A stretch of DNA of 64,000 bases from Streptomyces pactum (GCF_016031615.1 NZ_JACYXC010000001.1:5146001-5210000), one strand, 5' to 3'. Counted from the stretch's first letter, positions 26,151-35,444 are shown. The notes: generated by a model not told the origin, from the sequence alone. Numbers and translations: made by a program.

Positions 26151-26929
26151 GTCCGGTGCGCCGGCGGGTGCGGCGGGCGGGGCTCGGTCAGCAGGTGCCC
26201 GGCGCCGCCGACCAGCGGCAGCGCCCTGCGGACCAGCCGTCCGGCCCGCCCGTCGGCCGCCTCCAGGGCCAGTGCCGACCGGAGCACCGCGGCGGTCTGC
26301 CGGTCGGTGGCGGCGGTGGCCGCCAGCAGCGCGGCGAAGTGGTCCACCAGCCAGTCCCGCAGCTCCGCGACGTCCTGCTGCTTCTCCTCGTCCAGCCAGA
26401 TCAGCGACGCCGCCTCCACCGCGGAGATCCAGGTGCGGACCATCATCCCCAGCCGGGGCCGCGGTTCGGCCACCGCCATGTGCCGCAGGATCTGTTCGGC
26501 CGCCGCGCGCCGCACCTCGTCCACGATCGCGCTGGTACGGGAGGTCTGCACCACCGAGCCGCCCCGCAGCAGCGCGCTGAAGCCGGCCGCGTGGCCGTCC
26601 ACGAACGCCAGGAAGCGGTCGAGCGCGCCGGCCAGCCGTTCGGTCAGCGGGCCCCGGGCCGGCACCGTGAAGCAGTCCCGCAGCTCCTGCGCCGCGCTGC
26701 GCAGCGCCGCCTCGTACAACTGCGTCTTCCCGCCGGGGAAGTAGCGGTAGACCAGCGGCCGGGAGGCGCCCGCCGCCGCGGCCACGTCGTCCAGCGAGAC
26801 GTCCTCCGGGGCCCGGTGGGCGAAGAGGTCCAGGGCGGCCGCGATGAGCTGGCCGCGCCGCTCCTCCACGCCGAGCCTGCGGTACGCGCCGCGCCGCGCG
26901 GCCGCCGGTACGGCGCTGCCTGTCTCCAT
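26042..26929 (-). CDS. TetR-family regulator next to diiron oxygenases
   Basis: A 295-residue regulator. The N-terminal helix-turn-helix runs from RRGQLIAAALDLFAHRAPED to LVYRYFPGGKTQLYEAAL, read as VSLDDVAAAAGASRPLVYRYF around the turn. A TetR C-terminal domain extends to about residue 235 (LVRRALPLVGGAGHLL). The last 55 residues are Pro/Arg-rich and overlap degenerate repeats, so they are probably an unselected extension. The ATG at 26,929 lacks a strong ribosome site. It lies 180 bases downstream of the AurF-like gene on the same strand and may control the adjacent oxygenase pair, by position only. Confidence 0.82.
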   Translation of the reverse strand: METGSAVPAAARRGAYRRLGVEERRGQLIAAALDLFAHRAPEDVSLDDVAAAAGASRPLVYRYFPGGKTQLYEAALRSAAQELRDCFTVPARGPLTERLAGALDRFLAFVDGHAAGFSALLRGGSVVQTSRTSAIVDEVRRAAAEQILRHMAVAEPRPRLGMMVRTWISAVEAASLIWLDEEKQQDVAELRDWLVDHFAALLAATAATDRQTAAVLRSALALEAADGRAGRLVRRALPLVGGAGHLLTEPRPPHPPAHRTPRQPGNPYRPGGLTVPRPGAPATSVIPAAPAPTHP

Positions 26930-27111
26930 GGCAGGCAGCGTAACCGCCCGCCGGGCGCGTCCGGGGCCGGGCCCCGAACGCACCCCGGGCCCGGTTGACG
27001 CCCGCCACGGACCCGTGTCGCGTGCCGGGTGTCCGGGCCTGGTTGACGCCGGCCACGGAACGGTGCCGGGTGCCCCGGCCCGCCCGTTGACGGGCCGGGC
27101 CGGGCGGCCGA

Positions 27112-28041
27112 TCAGGCCAGCAGGCCCGAGCTGCGCCACAGCCTCCGGCCCACGCCGCGCAGCAGCCCGATGTCGTCGAAGAAGTCGGTGAGCCGCCGGG
27201 CGCCGGTCTGCATCACCTCCCGCCGGTGCGCGCTCGCCCGTACCTGCGCCACCGCCTCCCGGCGGTCCAGCCCCACGTCCTCGTACACCTTCGGGTTGAC
27301 GAACGCGACGGCGAAGACCCGGGCCGCCTCACCGGAGCTGAGCCGGGTCAGCTGCCGTTCCCACCGCGGGCAGCTGACCATCTGGCGGCGCAACTCCTCC
27401 CGCGCGTACCGCACGTGGCGCGCCTCCTCCACCACGTGGATGCGGGTGACACCGCGGACCAGCGGCTGGACGCGGGCGTCCGGGAAGGTCAGCCGCTGCA
27501 TCCAGTCCAGGATCTCCTCGCCCAGCAGGGTCGCGGCGAACGAACCGGGGGTGGTGGAGATGCTCTTCAGCACCCGGGCGAGATTGTGGTGCAGCGGTGA
27601 GACGGGATACGTAGGCGCTCCGGTCTTCTCGATCAGCCGGGCGAACATCTTGGAGTGCCGGCACTCATCGGCGATCTCGGTCAGCGCGTACCGCACGTGC
27701 GCGCTGGTGACCGGCTTGTCGTAGATGTGCCGGACCAGCAGCTGCATCAGGATGATCTCGAACCAGATGCCCAGCGAGGCGAGCGCGGCGGCCTCGTGCC
27801 GGGCCAGGTCCATGCGCTGCTCCTCCGGCATCCGCCGCCACATCGGCGTGCCGTAGAGCGACACCAGCTCCGGTGGCCAGAACCACTTGCCCTCCTCGAA
27901 GGGCAGCTCCCAGTCCAGCTCCGCGTCCGGGTCGTAGGAGTGCTTGGCGGAGGACTCCAGCAGCCGTTCGGCGACCAGCTCCCGGTCCTTGAGCAGCCCG
28001 AGCGCGTCCCGGGGCACGGAGGGGTCGATCGTGGAAGTCAT
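27112..28041 (-). CDS. AurF-type diiron oxygenase
   Basis: A 309-residue protein of the AurF/CmlI-like diiron N-oxygenase superfamily. Putative iron ligands are visible as E in HEAAALASLGIWFE, TEIADECRHSKMFARLIE (E and E..H), EEILDW, and HVVEEARHVRYAREEL (E..E..H). Such enzymes oxidise aryl amines to nitro compounds or act on related substrates; the substrate here is unknown. The start is ATG 28,041 with a weak purine-rich site. It is divergent from a second ferritin-like protein across 172 bases, which should contain both promoters. Confidence 0.85.
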   Translation of the reverse strand: MTSTIDPSVPRDALGLLKDRELVAERLLESSAKHSYDPDAELDWELPFEEGKWFWPPELVSLYGTPMWRRMPEEQRMDLARHEAAALASLGIWFEIILMQLLVRHIYDKPVTSAHVRYALTEIADECRHSKMFARLIEKTGAPTYPVSPLHHNLARVLKSISTTPGSFAATLLGEEILDWMQRLTFPDARVQPLVRGVTRIHVVEEARHVRYAREELRRQMVSCPRWERQLTRLSSGEAARVFAVAFVNPKVYEDVGLDRREAVAQVRASAHRREVMQTGARRLTDFFDDIGLLRGVGRRLWRSSGLLA

Positions 28042-28213
28042 CGCTGGTCGCACCTCGCCATCACACCGCCCATCGGTTCCCCCTTATGAGACTCCGTGTC
28101 AGTAAGCGCGTCAATCCCTGGTACCAAAGGACTTGTTGACCACGCTGCGTCCTCGTGTGAGCCTGCGCGGTGACCTTTCCGGAACGGGGGACAGGCAGGT
28201 GAAGGAGGCGTCG

Positions 28214-29320
28214 GTGTCGACGCTCGATCTCTACGCTCAGCCACCGCAGGAACCGATATGGGGCGTGCCCGCGGCCGGCGCCGCACGCTTCAACTGGGAG
28301 TACGACCAGGGCCGCGAGCGGCTCCTCGCCCTCTACCAGAAGGGCAAGGACAAGCAGTGGGACGCGGTGACGCGGATCGACTGGGACCTGGAGGTGGACC
28401 CCTACGACCCGCTCGGCTCGCCCGACGAGGCGCTGATGATCCATGGCACCCCGTTGTGGGACAAGATGAGTGAGAAGGAGAGAGGCGAATTACGTAGACA
28501 TTACGGAGCCTGGCAGTTCAGCCAGTTCCTCCATGGTGAGCAGGGCGCCATGGTCTGTGCGGCCCGGATCGTCGAGGCGGTCCCGGACATGGATGCCAAG
28601 TTCTACTCCGCCACCCAGACCATGGACGAGGCCCGGCACGCGGAGATCTACAGCCGGTTCCTCCACGAGAAGGTCGGGATGGCCTACCCGATCAACGACA
28701 ACTTGCAGAGCCTGCTCGGGGACACCCTCCGCGACTCCCGCTGGGACATGCCCTACCTGGGCATGCAGGTGCTGATCGAAGGCCTGGCACTCGCCGCCTT
28801 CGGCCTGATCCGGGACACCACGGACAAGCCCCTGCCCAAGCAGATCCTCACCTATGTGATGCAGGACGAGGCCCGGCACGTGGCCTTCGGCCGGATGGCG
28901 CTGCGCGACTACTACCGGCAGCTCACCGACGCCGAACGCCGCGAGCGCGAGGACTTCGTCATCGAGGGCTGCTACCTGATGCGGGACCGGCTGCGCGGCG
29001 TCGAGGTGCTGGAGAACTTCGGCATCCCGCACGACCAGGCCATGGAGTACACCGAGCAGTCCGAGTACCTGCAGCTCTTCCGCAAGCTGCTGTTCAGCCG
29101 CATCGTGCCCTGCGTGAAGGACATCGGCCTGTGGGGCGAACGGCTCCAGCGCGCCTACGTGGACATGGGGGTGCTGGAGATGGGCGACAGCAACCTCGAC
29201 CTGCTGATGGCGGAGGACGAGGAGAAGGCCGACCACCTCGACGCCGCACGCTTCGCGGCCGAGGAGGCGGCCCGGGTGAAGGAGGTGAACGAGGCGATCG
29301 CCGCCGGCGCGGCGGACTGA
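28214..29320 (+). CDS. Ferritin-like diiron oxygenase-type protein with a TTA codon
   Basis: A 368-residue ferritin-superfamily protein. Two diiron half-sites are visible: EQGAMVCAARIVEA plus MDEARHAEIYSRF, and IEGLALAAFGLI plus MQDEARHVAFGRMALRD, giving the E..E..H pattern twice. It resembles ribonucleotide-reductase-R2-like and aminobenzoate-oxygenase-like proteins rather than storage ferritins. I chose the GTG at 28,214 because GAAGGAGG precedes it by five bases; a longer frame from 28,133 lacks such a site. Codon 93 is TTA (28,490-28,492), which in Streptomyces needs the bldA tRNA, so expression is probably developmentally delayed. It is divergent from the AurF-like gene. Confidence 0.85.
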   Translation: MSTLDLYAQPPQEPIWGVPAAGAARFNWEYDQGRERLLALYQKGKDKQWDAVTRIDWDLEVDPYDPLGSPDEALMIHGTPLWDKMSEKERGELRRHYGAWQFSQFLHGEQGAMVCAARIVEAVPDMDAKFYSATQTMDEARHAEIYSRFLHEKVGMAYPINDNLQSLLGDTLRDSRWDMPYLGMQVLIEGLALAAFGLIRDTTDKPLPKQILTYVMQDEARHVAFGRMALRDYYRQLTDAERREREDFVIEGCYLMRDRLRGVEVLENFGIPHDQAMEYTEQSEYLQLFRKLLFSRIVPCVKDIGLWGERLQRAYVDMGVLEMGDSNLDLLMAEDEEKADHLDAARFAAEEAARVKEVNEAIAAGAAD

Positions 29321-29746
29321 TCCGGCGCGCGCCGGAGGACGCCGGGCGCCCCGGTCGGCGGCCGCCGGTCGACCCGGACGCCGGTCGACCCGGGCGCCGG
29401 CCCCCCGGTCGGCGGTCACCGCGGGCGGGGTGGGGCGCGGTCGCCACGGGGCGCGGACGAGGCGCGCCCCCGGGCCCGGGCACTCCTGGCGGCGGCCCGG
29501 CCGCTCCCGCCTCTCCCGGGAGCGGCCGGGCGCGCGTGCCGGGGCGTCTCCGGGCGCGCGGGACATCCTCCGGGCGGTGCGGGATGGGCCTCCGGCGTTG
29601 CGGGGGTGTGCCGGGTGTGCGGAGGCGTCTCCGGTGCGCGGGGGTGTGTCCGGACGGTGCGGGGGTGTGTCCGGGCGCATGCGGTACGCGGCCGTCCGGT
29701 GCGGTGGGACCGGAACCCCGACGCGCTCCCGTCCCTCTTTCCGGGC
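29321..29746. other. Intergenic region with short G-rich repeats
   Basis: About 425 bases without a gene. Near 29,638-29,680 a roughly 20-base motif around GTGCGGGGGTGTGTCCGG occurs twice in tandem, with degenerate copies upstream. No promoter could be picked out with confidence for the deacetylase gene. Confidence 0.4.
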
Positions 29747-30559
29747 ATGGCACGACTGAACGAACAGCAGCGGCGGCTGGCCCTCGTCCTCGCCGCGGCG
29801 CTCGCCCTCATCGCGACCGTCGCGGTCACGCTCCTGGCGGGCGGCGGTTCGTCCGGGCGGGAGGACGCCGCGGCGAAGAAGCCCGGTGCCGGGCCGCGCC
29901 CTGGCGGCGGACAGCACGCCCGCCCGCCGGCGGCGACCGTGAAGCCGGTGCCCGAGGACATCGCCCACGCCACCGAGAGCGGCGGCCGGGCGGTGAACAT
30001 CACCATCGACGACGGGCCCGACCCCACCTGGACGCCCCAGGTGCTGGAGGTGCTCGACGAGCACGGGGTCAAGGCCACCTTCTGCATGATCGGCCCGCAG
30101 GCCAAGGCCCACCCGGACCTGGTCAAGCGGGTGGTCGGCGCCGGCCACCGGTTGTGCAACCACACCGTCGGCCACGACGTCACCATGGACCGCAAGCCGG
30201 TCGCCTACCAGGAGCGGCAGATCCTCGACTCGCTGAAGATGATCGAGGAAGCGTCGGATGGCGCCGAGGTGCCCTACTACCGGGCGCCCGGTGGCGCGTT
30301 CACCCCCGACAGCCGCCGGATCGCCGCCGCCCACGGCATGCGGCCGCTGGGCTGGAACGTGGACACCAAGGACTTCGAGCTGCCGGGCTCCGACCGGATC
30401 GTCCGCACGGTCAAGGCGGAGCTGGCCAACGGGCCGACCATCCTCTTCCACGACGGCGGCGGGCAGCGCGGCCAGACCGTGGCCGCGCTGCGCCAGGTGC
30501 TGCCCTGGCTGAAGGAACGGGGCTACGGCTTCAGCTTCCCGGAGATCCGCCCGTCCTGA
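29747..30559 (+). CDS. Membrane-anchored polysaccharide deacetylase (CE4)
   Basis: A 270-residue protein with one N-terminal membrane helix (residues about 10-32, LALVLAAALALIATVAVTLL), a Gly/Pro linker and a NodB-homology domain. The five motifs are visible: ITIDDGPDP (catalytic base and metal Asp), CNHTVGHD (metal His pair), YRAPGG, GWNVDTKDF and ILFHDGGG. Motif 1 has Ile-Thr-Ile rather than the usual Thr-Phe. Family members remove acetyl groups from peptidoglycan or chitin-like sugars outside the cell. The start is ATG 29,747 with only a weak CCGGG upstream. Confidence 0.9.
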   Translation: MARLNEQQRRLALVLAAALALIATVAVTLLAGGGSSGREDAAAKKPGAGPRPGGGQHARPPAATVKPVPEDIAHATESGGRAVNITIDDGPDPTWTPQVLEVLDEHGVKATFCMIGPQAKAHPDLVKRVVGAGHRLCNHTVGHDVTMDRKPVAYQERQILDSLKMIEEASDGAEVPYYRAPGGAFTPDSRRIAAAHGMRPLGWNVDTKDFELPGSDRIVRTVKAELANGPTILFHDGGGQRGQTVAALRQVLPWLKERGYGFSFPEIRPS

Positions 30560-30686
30560 CGGCACGGTCCCGCCGGGGCCGCCCGGCCGCCCGGTGCGGG
30601 ATCACCTTGGTGTGCCGGCGCGGGCCGGAGCCTTGCCGCGCGCCGTGGCCCGCCGTCCCGCCACGCGCCCGCCGTCCTGCCGCCTG

Positions 30687-30761
30687 CCCGCCGGCCCACC
30701 GCGCGCCGTAACCCGCCGGCCCACCGCGCGCCGTAACCCGCCGGCCCACCGCGCGCCGTGA
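30687..30761. repeat. Three-copy 25-bp tandem repeat
   Basis: Three consecutive 25-base units at 30,687, 30,712 and 30,737. The first two are identical and the third differs at one base near its end. Each starts CCCGCCGGCCC and ends GCGCCGTAA or GCGCCGTGA. Degenerate relatives fill the 336-base gap (30,560-30,895) between the convergent deacetylase and penicillin-binding-protein genes. It may act as a transcription barrier; no gene is present. Confidence 0.75.
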
Positions 30762-30895
30762 CCCGCCGCCCCGCCACGCGCCGGAGCCCCGGCACCGTGC
30801 CCGCTGAGCGCCGTGGTCCTGCGTGCGCCGTGACCCTGACGCGGGCCGTGCCCCGCCGCCCCCACCGCGGGCCGTGGCCCGCCGTCCCCCGCCGC

Positions 30896-32374
30896 TCAGT
30901 GCCGCCCCGCCGCCCGGTCCCGCAGCACCGCCTCCAGCACCGCGCGGGCCACCGGAGCGGCCTGCCCGCCGCCGGCGATGTCGTCCCGCCGGGGTGCCGC
31001 CTCCTCCAGCACCACCGCCACCGCGGCCTCCGGGCCGGGCTCCCCGTCCCGGCGCGCCCAGCCGATGAACCAGGCGTACGGGGTGCGGGTGTTGTCCACC
31101 CCGTGCTGCGCGGTGCCCGTCTTGCCGCCGACCGTGGCGCCCGGCAGCGCCGCCCGGGACCCGGTCCCGTGGCGCACCGCGTCCACCATCATCCGCCGCA
31201 GCTCGGCGGCGGTCCGCGGGCTCACCGGCCGGTGCAGCAGGACGGGCGGGGTGGAGGCCACCGTGCGGCCCCGGGAGTCGGTCACCCGGTCCACCAGGTA
31301 GGGGCGCATCAGGTCGCCGTCCGCCGCGACGGCCGCCGCCACCATCGCCATCTGCAGCGGGGTGGCGGCGGTGTCGTACTGGCCGATCGACGACAGCGCC
31401 AGCTGCGCCTCGTCGCCGATCCCGGTGCCGAACGTACTGCGGGCCACCGGCGAGGGCACCGTCAGCCCGTCCTGGTCGAAACCGAAGTCCCGCGCGGTGG
31501 CCGCCATCCGGTCCAGGCCGGTACGTACCCCCAGCCGGGCCAGCACCGTGTTGCAGGAGGCGACGATCGCCCGGTGCAGCGAGGCGCGGGCGCAGCCGCG
31601 CGCGGCGTCCCGCAGCGGCGTCACCGTCCCCGGCAGCACATACGGGCTGGGGGCGTCGGTCGGCGCGTCCACATCGGTGACCACCCCGTGCTCCAGCGCC
31701 GCCGCGGCCGTGACGATCTTGAACGTGGAGCCGGGGGGATAGGTGCGGCCCAGCGCCCGGTTGAGCATCGGACGGCCGGGATCCGCGGCCAGCCGCTCCC
31801 ACGCCCGGGCCGCCGCCGGGCCGTTCCCGGACAGCTCGCCCGGGTCGTACCCCGGCGAACTGACCAGCGCCAGGATCTTCCCGGTGGCCGGCTCCAGCGC
31901 CGCCACCGCCCCGGCCCGTCCGGCGAGCGCGGCGAACGCGGCCCGCTGCGCGGCGGGCAGCACGGTGGTGCGGACCGACCCGCCGGGGTGCCGGGCCCCG
32001 GTCAGCTCCCGCCACAGCGGGAACGGGTCCAGCCGGGCGTCGGTGCCGGCCAGCAGCTCGTCCTCGGCGGCCTCCAGCAGCGAGGTGCCGTACCGCTGGG
32101 AGGCGAAGCCGGTCACCGGGGCCCACAGCGGCCCGTCGGGGTAGGTCCGCTCGTACCGCAGCCGCTGCCCGGTGTCCCGCGAACCGGTGATCACCTCGGT
32201 GCCGGCGAGGATGTCGCCGCGCGGCTGGCCGTACCGGGCGATCGCCGGACGCCGGTCGGCCGGGTTGCCGGCGTAGTCGCCCCGGTCCACGGTCTGGATC
32301 CGGCCGGCGTTGGCCAGCAGCGCCACCAGCAGCAGCACGCAGAACGCCGCCAGCCGCCGGACGCGCCGGTTCAC
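30896..32374 (-). CDS. Class B penicillin-binding protein (PbpA/FtsI-like transpeptidase)
   Basis: A 492-residue peptidoglycan transpeptidase. An N-terminal membrane anchor (residues about 7-24, LAAFCVLLLVALLANA) precedes the dimerisation region, then the transpeptidase domain. That domain carries the SxxK motif in PPGSTFKIVTA, SxN in ASCNTVL and KTG in GGKTGTAQHG. The GTG at 32,374 overlaps the stop of the FtsW-like gene by 4 bases, and the two proteins form the usual polymerase/transpeptidase pair. The pair stands alone here without the pknB and stp genes of the main cluster, so it is probably a paralogue used in a developmental context. Confidence 0.93.
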   Translation of the reverse strand: MNRRVRRLAAFCVLLLVALLANAGRIQTVDRGDYAGNPADRRPAIARYGQPRGDILAGTEVITGSRDTGQRLRYERTYPDGPLWAPVTGFASQRYGTSLLEAAEDELLAGTDARLDPFPLWRELTGARHPGGSVRTTVLPAAQRAAFAALAGRAGAVAALEPATGKILALVSSPGYDPGELSGNGPAAARAWERLAADPGRPMLNRALGRTYPPGSTFKIVTAAAALEHGVVTDVDAPTDAPSPYVLPGTVTPLRDAARGCARASLHRAIVASCNTVLARLGVRTGLDRMAATARDFGFDQDGLTVPSPVARSTFGTGIGDEAQLALSSIGQYDTAATPLQMAMVAAAVAADGDLMRPYLVDRVTDSRGRTVASTPPVLLHRPVSPRTAAELRRMMVDAVRHGTGSRAALPGATVGGKTGTAQHGVDNTRTPYAWFIGWARRDGEPGPEAAVAVVLEEAAPRRDDIAGGGQAAPVARAVLEAVLRDRAAGRH

Positions 32375-33762
32375 GCGCGGACCCCCGGCACCGGCACCGC
32401 CTCCCGGACCGGGACGGCCGGAACCGCCCGCCCGGCCCGCGCGCCGTCGCTGACCCGCAGCAGCAGCGCGATGACGATCCAGTTGGTGACCACCGAGGAA
32501 CCGCCCTGGGCCAGGAACGGCATCGCCATCCCGGTGAGCGGGATCAGCCCGGTCACCCCGCCGGCGATCACGAAGACCTGGAGCGCCAGGATCGACGCCA
32601 GCCCCACCGCCAGCAGCCGGCCGAACGGGTCCCGGGTCCCCAGCGCCGCCCGGTACCCGCACGCCACCAGCAGTGCGTAGAGCAGCAGCAGCGCCGTCAG
32701 CCCCGCCAGCCCCAGCTCCTCGCCCGCGGTGGCCAGGATGAAGTCCGACTTCACCGCGAATCCGATGAGCACGGAGTGGCCCTCGCCCAGGCCGGTGCCG
32801 AGGGTGCCGCCGGCGGCGAAGGAGAACAGCGACTGCGCCAGCTGCCCCGCCCCGCCGTCCTCCGGGCCGGTGCCGGCCAGCGGGTGCAGCCAGTCCGCCA
32901 CCCGCTGGTGCACATGCGGCTCGAACCTGGCGACCGCGCTCGCCCCGGCGGCGGCCAGGGCGATCCCCAGCACGATCCACAGCATCCGGCCGGTGGCCAC
33001 GTAGAGCATGATCACGAAGAGGCCGAAGAACAGGATCGACGTCCCCAGGTCCCGCTCCAGCACCAGCACCCCCACGCTCGCCAGCCAGGCGGCCACCACC
33101 GGCCCCAGCACCCGGCCCGGCGGCAGCCGCAGCCGCATCCGCCACACCCGGCGGCGGTGGTGCGCCAGGGCGTGCCGGCCGGCCGCCAGGTAGGCCGCGA
33201 AGTACACCGCCAGCAGCACCTTGGCGAACTCGCCCGGCTGGATGGACAGCCCGGCGAACCGCACCCACAGCCGGGCCCCGTTGACCGGCGGGAAGAAGAT
33301 CGGCACCGTCAGCAGCACCAGTGCCGAGGCGGCGCACAGGTACCCGTACCGCTGGAGCACCCGGTGGTCGCGCAGCCACAGGACCACCACGACGCACAGC
33401 GTCACACCGAGCGCGGACCACACCAGCTGGGCCGGGGCCGCGCGCTCGCCCGGGGTCGCCCGGTCCAGGCGGTGGATCAGCACCAGGCCCAGCCCGTTGA
33501 GCAGCACCGCGATCGGCAGCAGCAGCGGATCGGCGTACGGCGCCCGCCACCGCACGGCGAGGTGCGCCAGCAGGGCCAGGACCCCCATCCCGGCACCGCA
33601 CCGGACGGCGTCCGGCGGTACCGCGCCGCCGACCGCCAGGCCGACCGAGACGTACCCCCCGACGCAGATCAGCACGGCGCCGATGATCAGCCCCAGCTCC
33701 ACACCACGGCGCCGGGGAACCCGGAGCGGCGGCGGGAGAGCGTCGGCGGTCGTGGCCCTCAT
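32371..33762 (-). CDS. FtsW/RodA/SpoVE-family SEDS glycosyltransferase
   Basis: A 463-residue polytopic protein with about ten membrane helices. It contains SEDS signatures: IQPGEFAKVLLAVYFAAYL, ERDLGTSILFFGLF, GEGHSVLIGFAVKSDFILATAGEELGL and LIPLTGMAMPFLAQGGSS. These proteins polymerise lipid II into glycan strands in the membrane. The start is ATG 33,762. It is translationally coupled to the downstream penicillin-binding protein. Confidence 0.94.
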   Translation of the reverse strand: MRATTADALPPPLRVPRRRGVELGLIIGAVLICVGGYVSVGLAVGGAVPPDAVRCGAGMGVLALLAHLAVRWRAPYADPLLLPIAVLLNGLGLVLIHRLDRATPGERAAPAQLVWSALGVTLCVVVVLWLRDHRVLQRYGYLCAASALVLLTVPIFFPPVNGARLWVRFAGLSIQPGEFAKVLLAVYFAAYLAAGRHALAHHRRRVWRMRLRLPPGRVLGPVVAAWLASVGVLVLERDLGTSILFFGLFVIMLYVATGRMLWIVLGIALAAAGASAVARFEPHVHQRVADWLHPLAGTGPEDGGAGQLAQSLFSFAAGGTLGTGLGEGHSVLIGFAVKSDFILATAGEELGLAGLTALLLLYALLVACGYRAALGTRDPFGRLLAVGLASILALQVFVIAGGVTGLIPLTGMAMPFLAQGGSSVVTNWIVIALLLRVSDGARAGRAVPAVPVREAVPVPGVRA

Positions 33763-33924
33763 GGCCGGGAATCTAGCAACTGGGGCGGATATCGCCTGTT
33801 GTGCGCGGCTTTCGGGTGTACCGGCCCGCGCCACGGAGTGGCCCGGCGGCGTTCCGGACCGGCACGCCCCCTCCGCGGGGGACTCCGGTACGCGGGGGAC
33901 CTCCGGGAGCCGGAGCCGGCGGGG

Positions 33925-34019
33925 CGCCCGGTGGTACGCGCCTCACCCGCACGGCGTCACGCGGTGCGGCGCACGTGGTACGGCGTCACGCGGTGCGGAG
34001 CCGCCCGGCGGCGCGGGGC
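33925..34019. repeat. Long dispersed repeat, copy A
   Basis: About 95 bases starting GCCCGGTGGTACG and ending GGCGGCGCGGGGC. It matches the block at 34,297-34,376 apart from a 15-base insertion and scattered changes. It contains two copies of CGGCGTCACGCGGTGCGG. It lies in the otherwise gene-free stretch 33,763-34,313. Confidence 0.7.
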
Positions 34020-34296
34020 CGGGGGTGGCCCGGGGCGGGGGCCGAACGGCATCCGGTGCGCGGGCCGGCGCCACGGGCGTGGGGCGGGTCGGCGCCACGG
34101 GGCGTGGGGCGGGCTGTCCGGGCCGTTCCCGGGGCGTCCGGCGCGGTCCCCGGCAGGGACGGTACGGAACGGACCTGCCCGCCGGGGGAGCCGGCGCATC
34201 CGGCGGTTGTCGGCCGCGTCAGGCCCGCCGCGCCGCGTCCGCCGCGCGGCTCCGGTGCCCGGTCGCGGTGCGGGCACCGGCTGGGATCCGGCGGGA

Positions 34297-34376
34297 GCCC
34301 GGTGGCACGGGCCTCACCCGTACGGCGTCACGCGGTGCGGCGTCACGCGGTACGGAGCCGCCCGGCGGCGCGGGGC
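34297..34376. repeat. Long dispersed repeat, copy B
   Basis: About 80 bases matching copy A. It overlaps the extreme 3' end of the LysR reading frame, where the RTAPRRRAAPYRVTPHR-like residues are encoded by the repeat. Insertion or expansion of this repeat probably extended that gene. Confidence 0.65.
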
Positions 34377-35444
34377 GGTCCGGCGGTGGTGAGCGGCCGG
34401 CGGGCGGGAGTCACGGACGCCGGAACCGGCCCCTCGGCCCGCCCCGCGCCTGCCGCCCGCCCCGCGGGTTCCCCTCGCCCCGCGCCCGTCGCGCCGTCCG
34501 GGAGGGTGAGGCCCGCGGGGGGAGACGCCTGCCGCGCCCTCCGCCCGCACCACGCCCTCCGCCACCGCACGGCTGAAGGCCCGTACCCCGTCCGTCTCGT
34601 GGGAGCGGCGCCACACGAGCCCCAGCGTCGAGGGCGGCAGCCCCTCCACCGGTACGAAGACGATGTCCACCCGTCCGTGGTAGAGCGCGGTCGGCGCACA
34701 GCAGAGCATCGTGCCCCGCCCCGCCGCCACCGCCGTCAGCCCCTCCTGCAGGGTCCGCACCTCCGGCCCGCGCGGCACCGCACGCCCGCCCGGCGTGACC
34801 GGAGGCGCCATGAACTCCCGCCAGTACCGGGGCGCGGGCTCCGCCGGACCGATCAGCGGGCACCGGGCCAGCTCCTCGGCGGGCAGCGACTCCCGGGCCG
34901 CGAACGGGTGGCGGACCGACACCGCGAGCGTCTGCCGCTGCCGGGAGAAGGTCGGTCCCAGCACCAGATCCGGCTCGGTGACCGGCAGGAGCACGATCGC
35001 GAGGTGTACCGTCCCGTCGCGCACCGCGCCGAACGGGTCGGACAGCGGGATCTCCACGGTCTCCACCTCACACCCCGGGCGACGGTCCCGGAACACGTTG
35101 ATCCCGTCCATCACCCGTTCGTCGGCGGTGCCGAGGAACCCCACCCGCAGCCGGCTCTCCACCCCCCGCGCCGCCGAGCGGGCGCCCTCCACCGCGGCGT
35201 GCAGCGCCGCGTGGGCGGGCCGCAGCTCGGCCAGGAACCGCTCGCCCAGCGGGGTCAGCCGCACCCGGCGGCTGGACCGCTCCAGCAACCGGCCGCCGAT
35301 CCGCCGCTCCAGGGTGCGCAGCAGTTGGCTCACCCTGCTCTGCGACACGTACAGCCGCTCGGCCGCCCGGCCGAAGTGCAACTCCTCGCTGAGCGTGAGG
35401 AAGCACTCCAGCTCGCGCATCTCCGGCCCGCCGCCGTCCGCCAT
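34314..35444 (-). CDS. LysR-family transcriptional regulator
   Basis: A 376-residue regulator. The N-terminal winged helix is clear: MRELECFLTLSEELHFGRAA, YVSQSRVSQLLRTLERRIGG. The co-inducer domain follows to about residue 300. The last 75 residues are Arg/Gly/Pro-rich, overlap a dispersed repeat, and are probably an extension past the ancestral stop. The ATG at 35,444 has GGGGAGG four bases upstream; a second ATG at 35,420 is also possible. It is divergent from an MFS exporter gene 540 bases away, the classic layout for LysR control of an efflux pump. Confidence 0.88.
   Translation of the reverse strand: MADGGGPEMRELECFLTLSEELHFGRAAERLYVSQSRVSQLLRTLERRIGGRLLERSSRRVRLTPLGERFLAELRPAHAALHAAVEGARSAARGVESRLRVGFLGTADERVMDGINVFRDRRPGCEVETVEIPLSDPFGAVRDGTVHLAIVLLPVTEPDLVLGPTFSRQRQTLAVSVRHPFAARESLPAEELARCPLIGPAEPAPRYWREFMAPPVTPGGRAVPRGPEVRTLQEGLTAVAAGRGTMLCCAPTALYHGRVDIVFVPVEGLPPSTLGLVWRRSHETDGVRAFSRAVAEGVVRAEGAAGVSPRGPHPPGRRDGRGARGTRGAGGRRGAGRGAGSGVRDSRPPAAHHRRTAPRRRAAPYRVTPHRVTPYG

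Noticed and set aside
29131..30711. Plus-strand open frame overlapping the end of the diiron gene and the deacetylase
   Set aside because: Low-complexity Arg/Gly/Pro sequence out of frame with both real genes.
30600..30890. CRISPR-like array
   Set aside because: The 25-bp units are directly adjacent with no unique spacers, and there are no cas genes.
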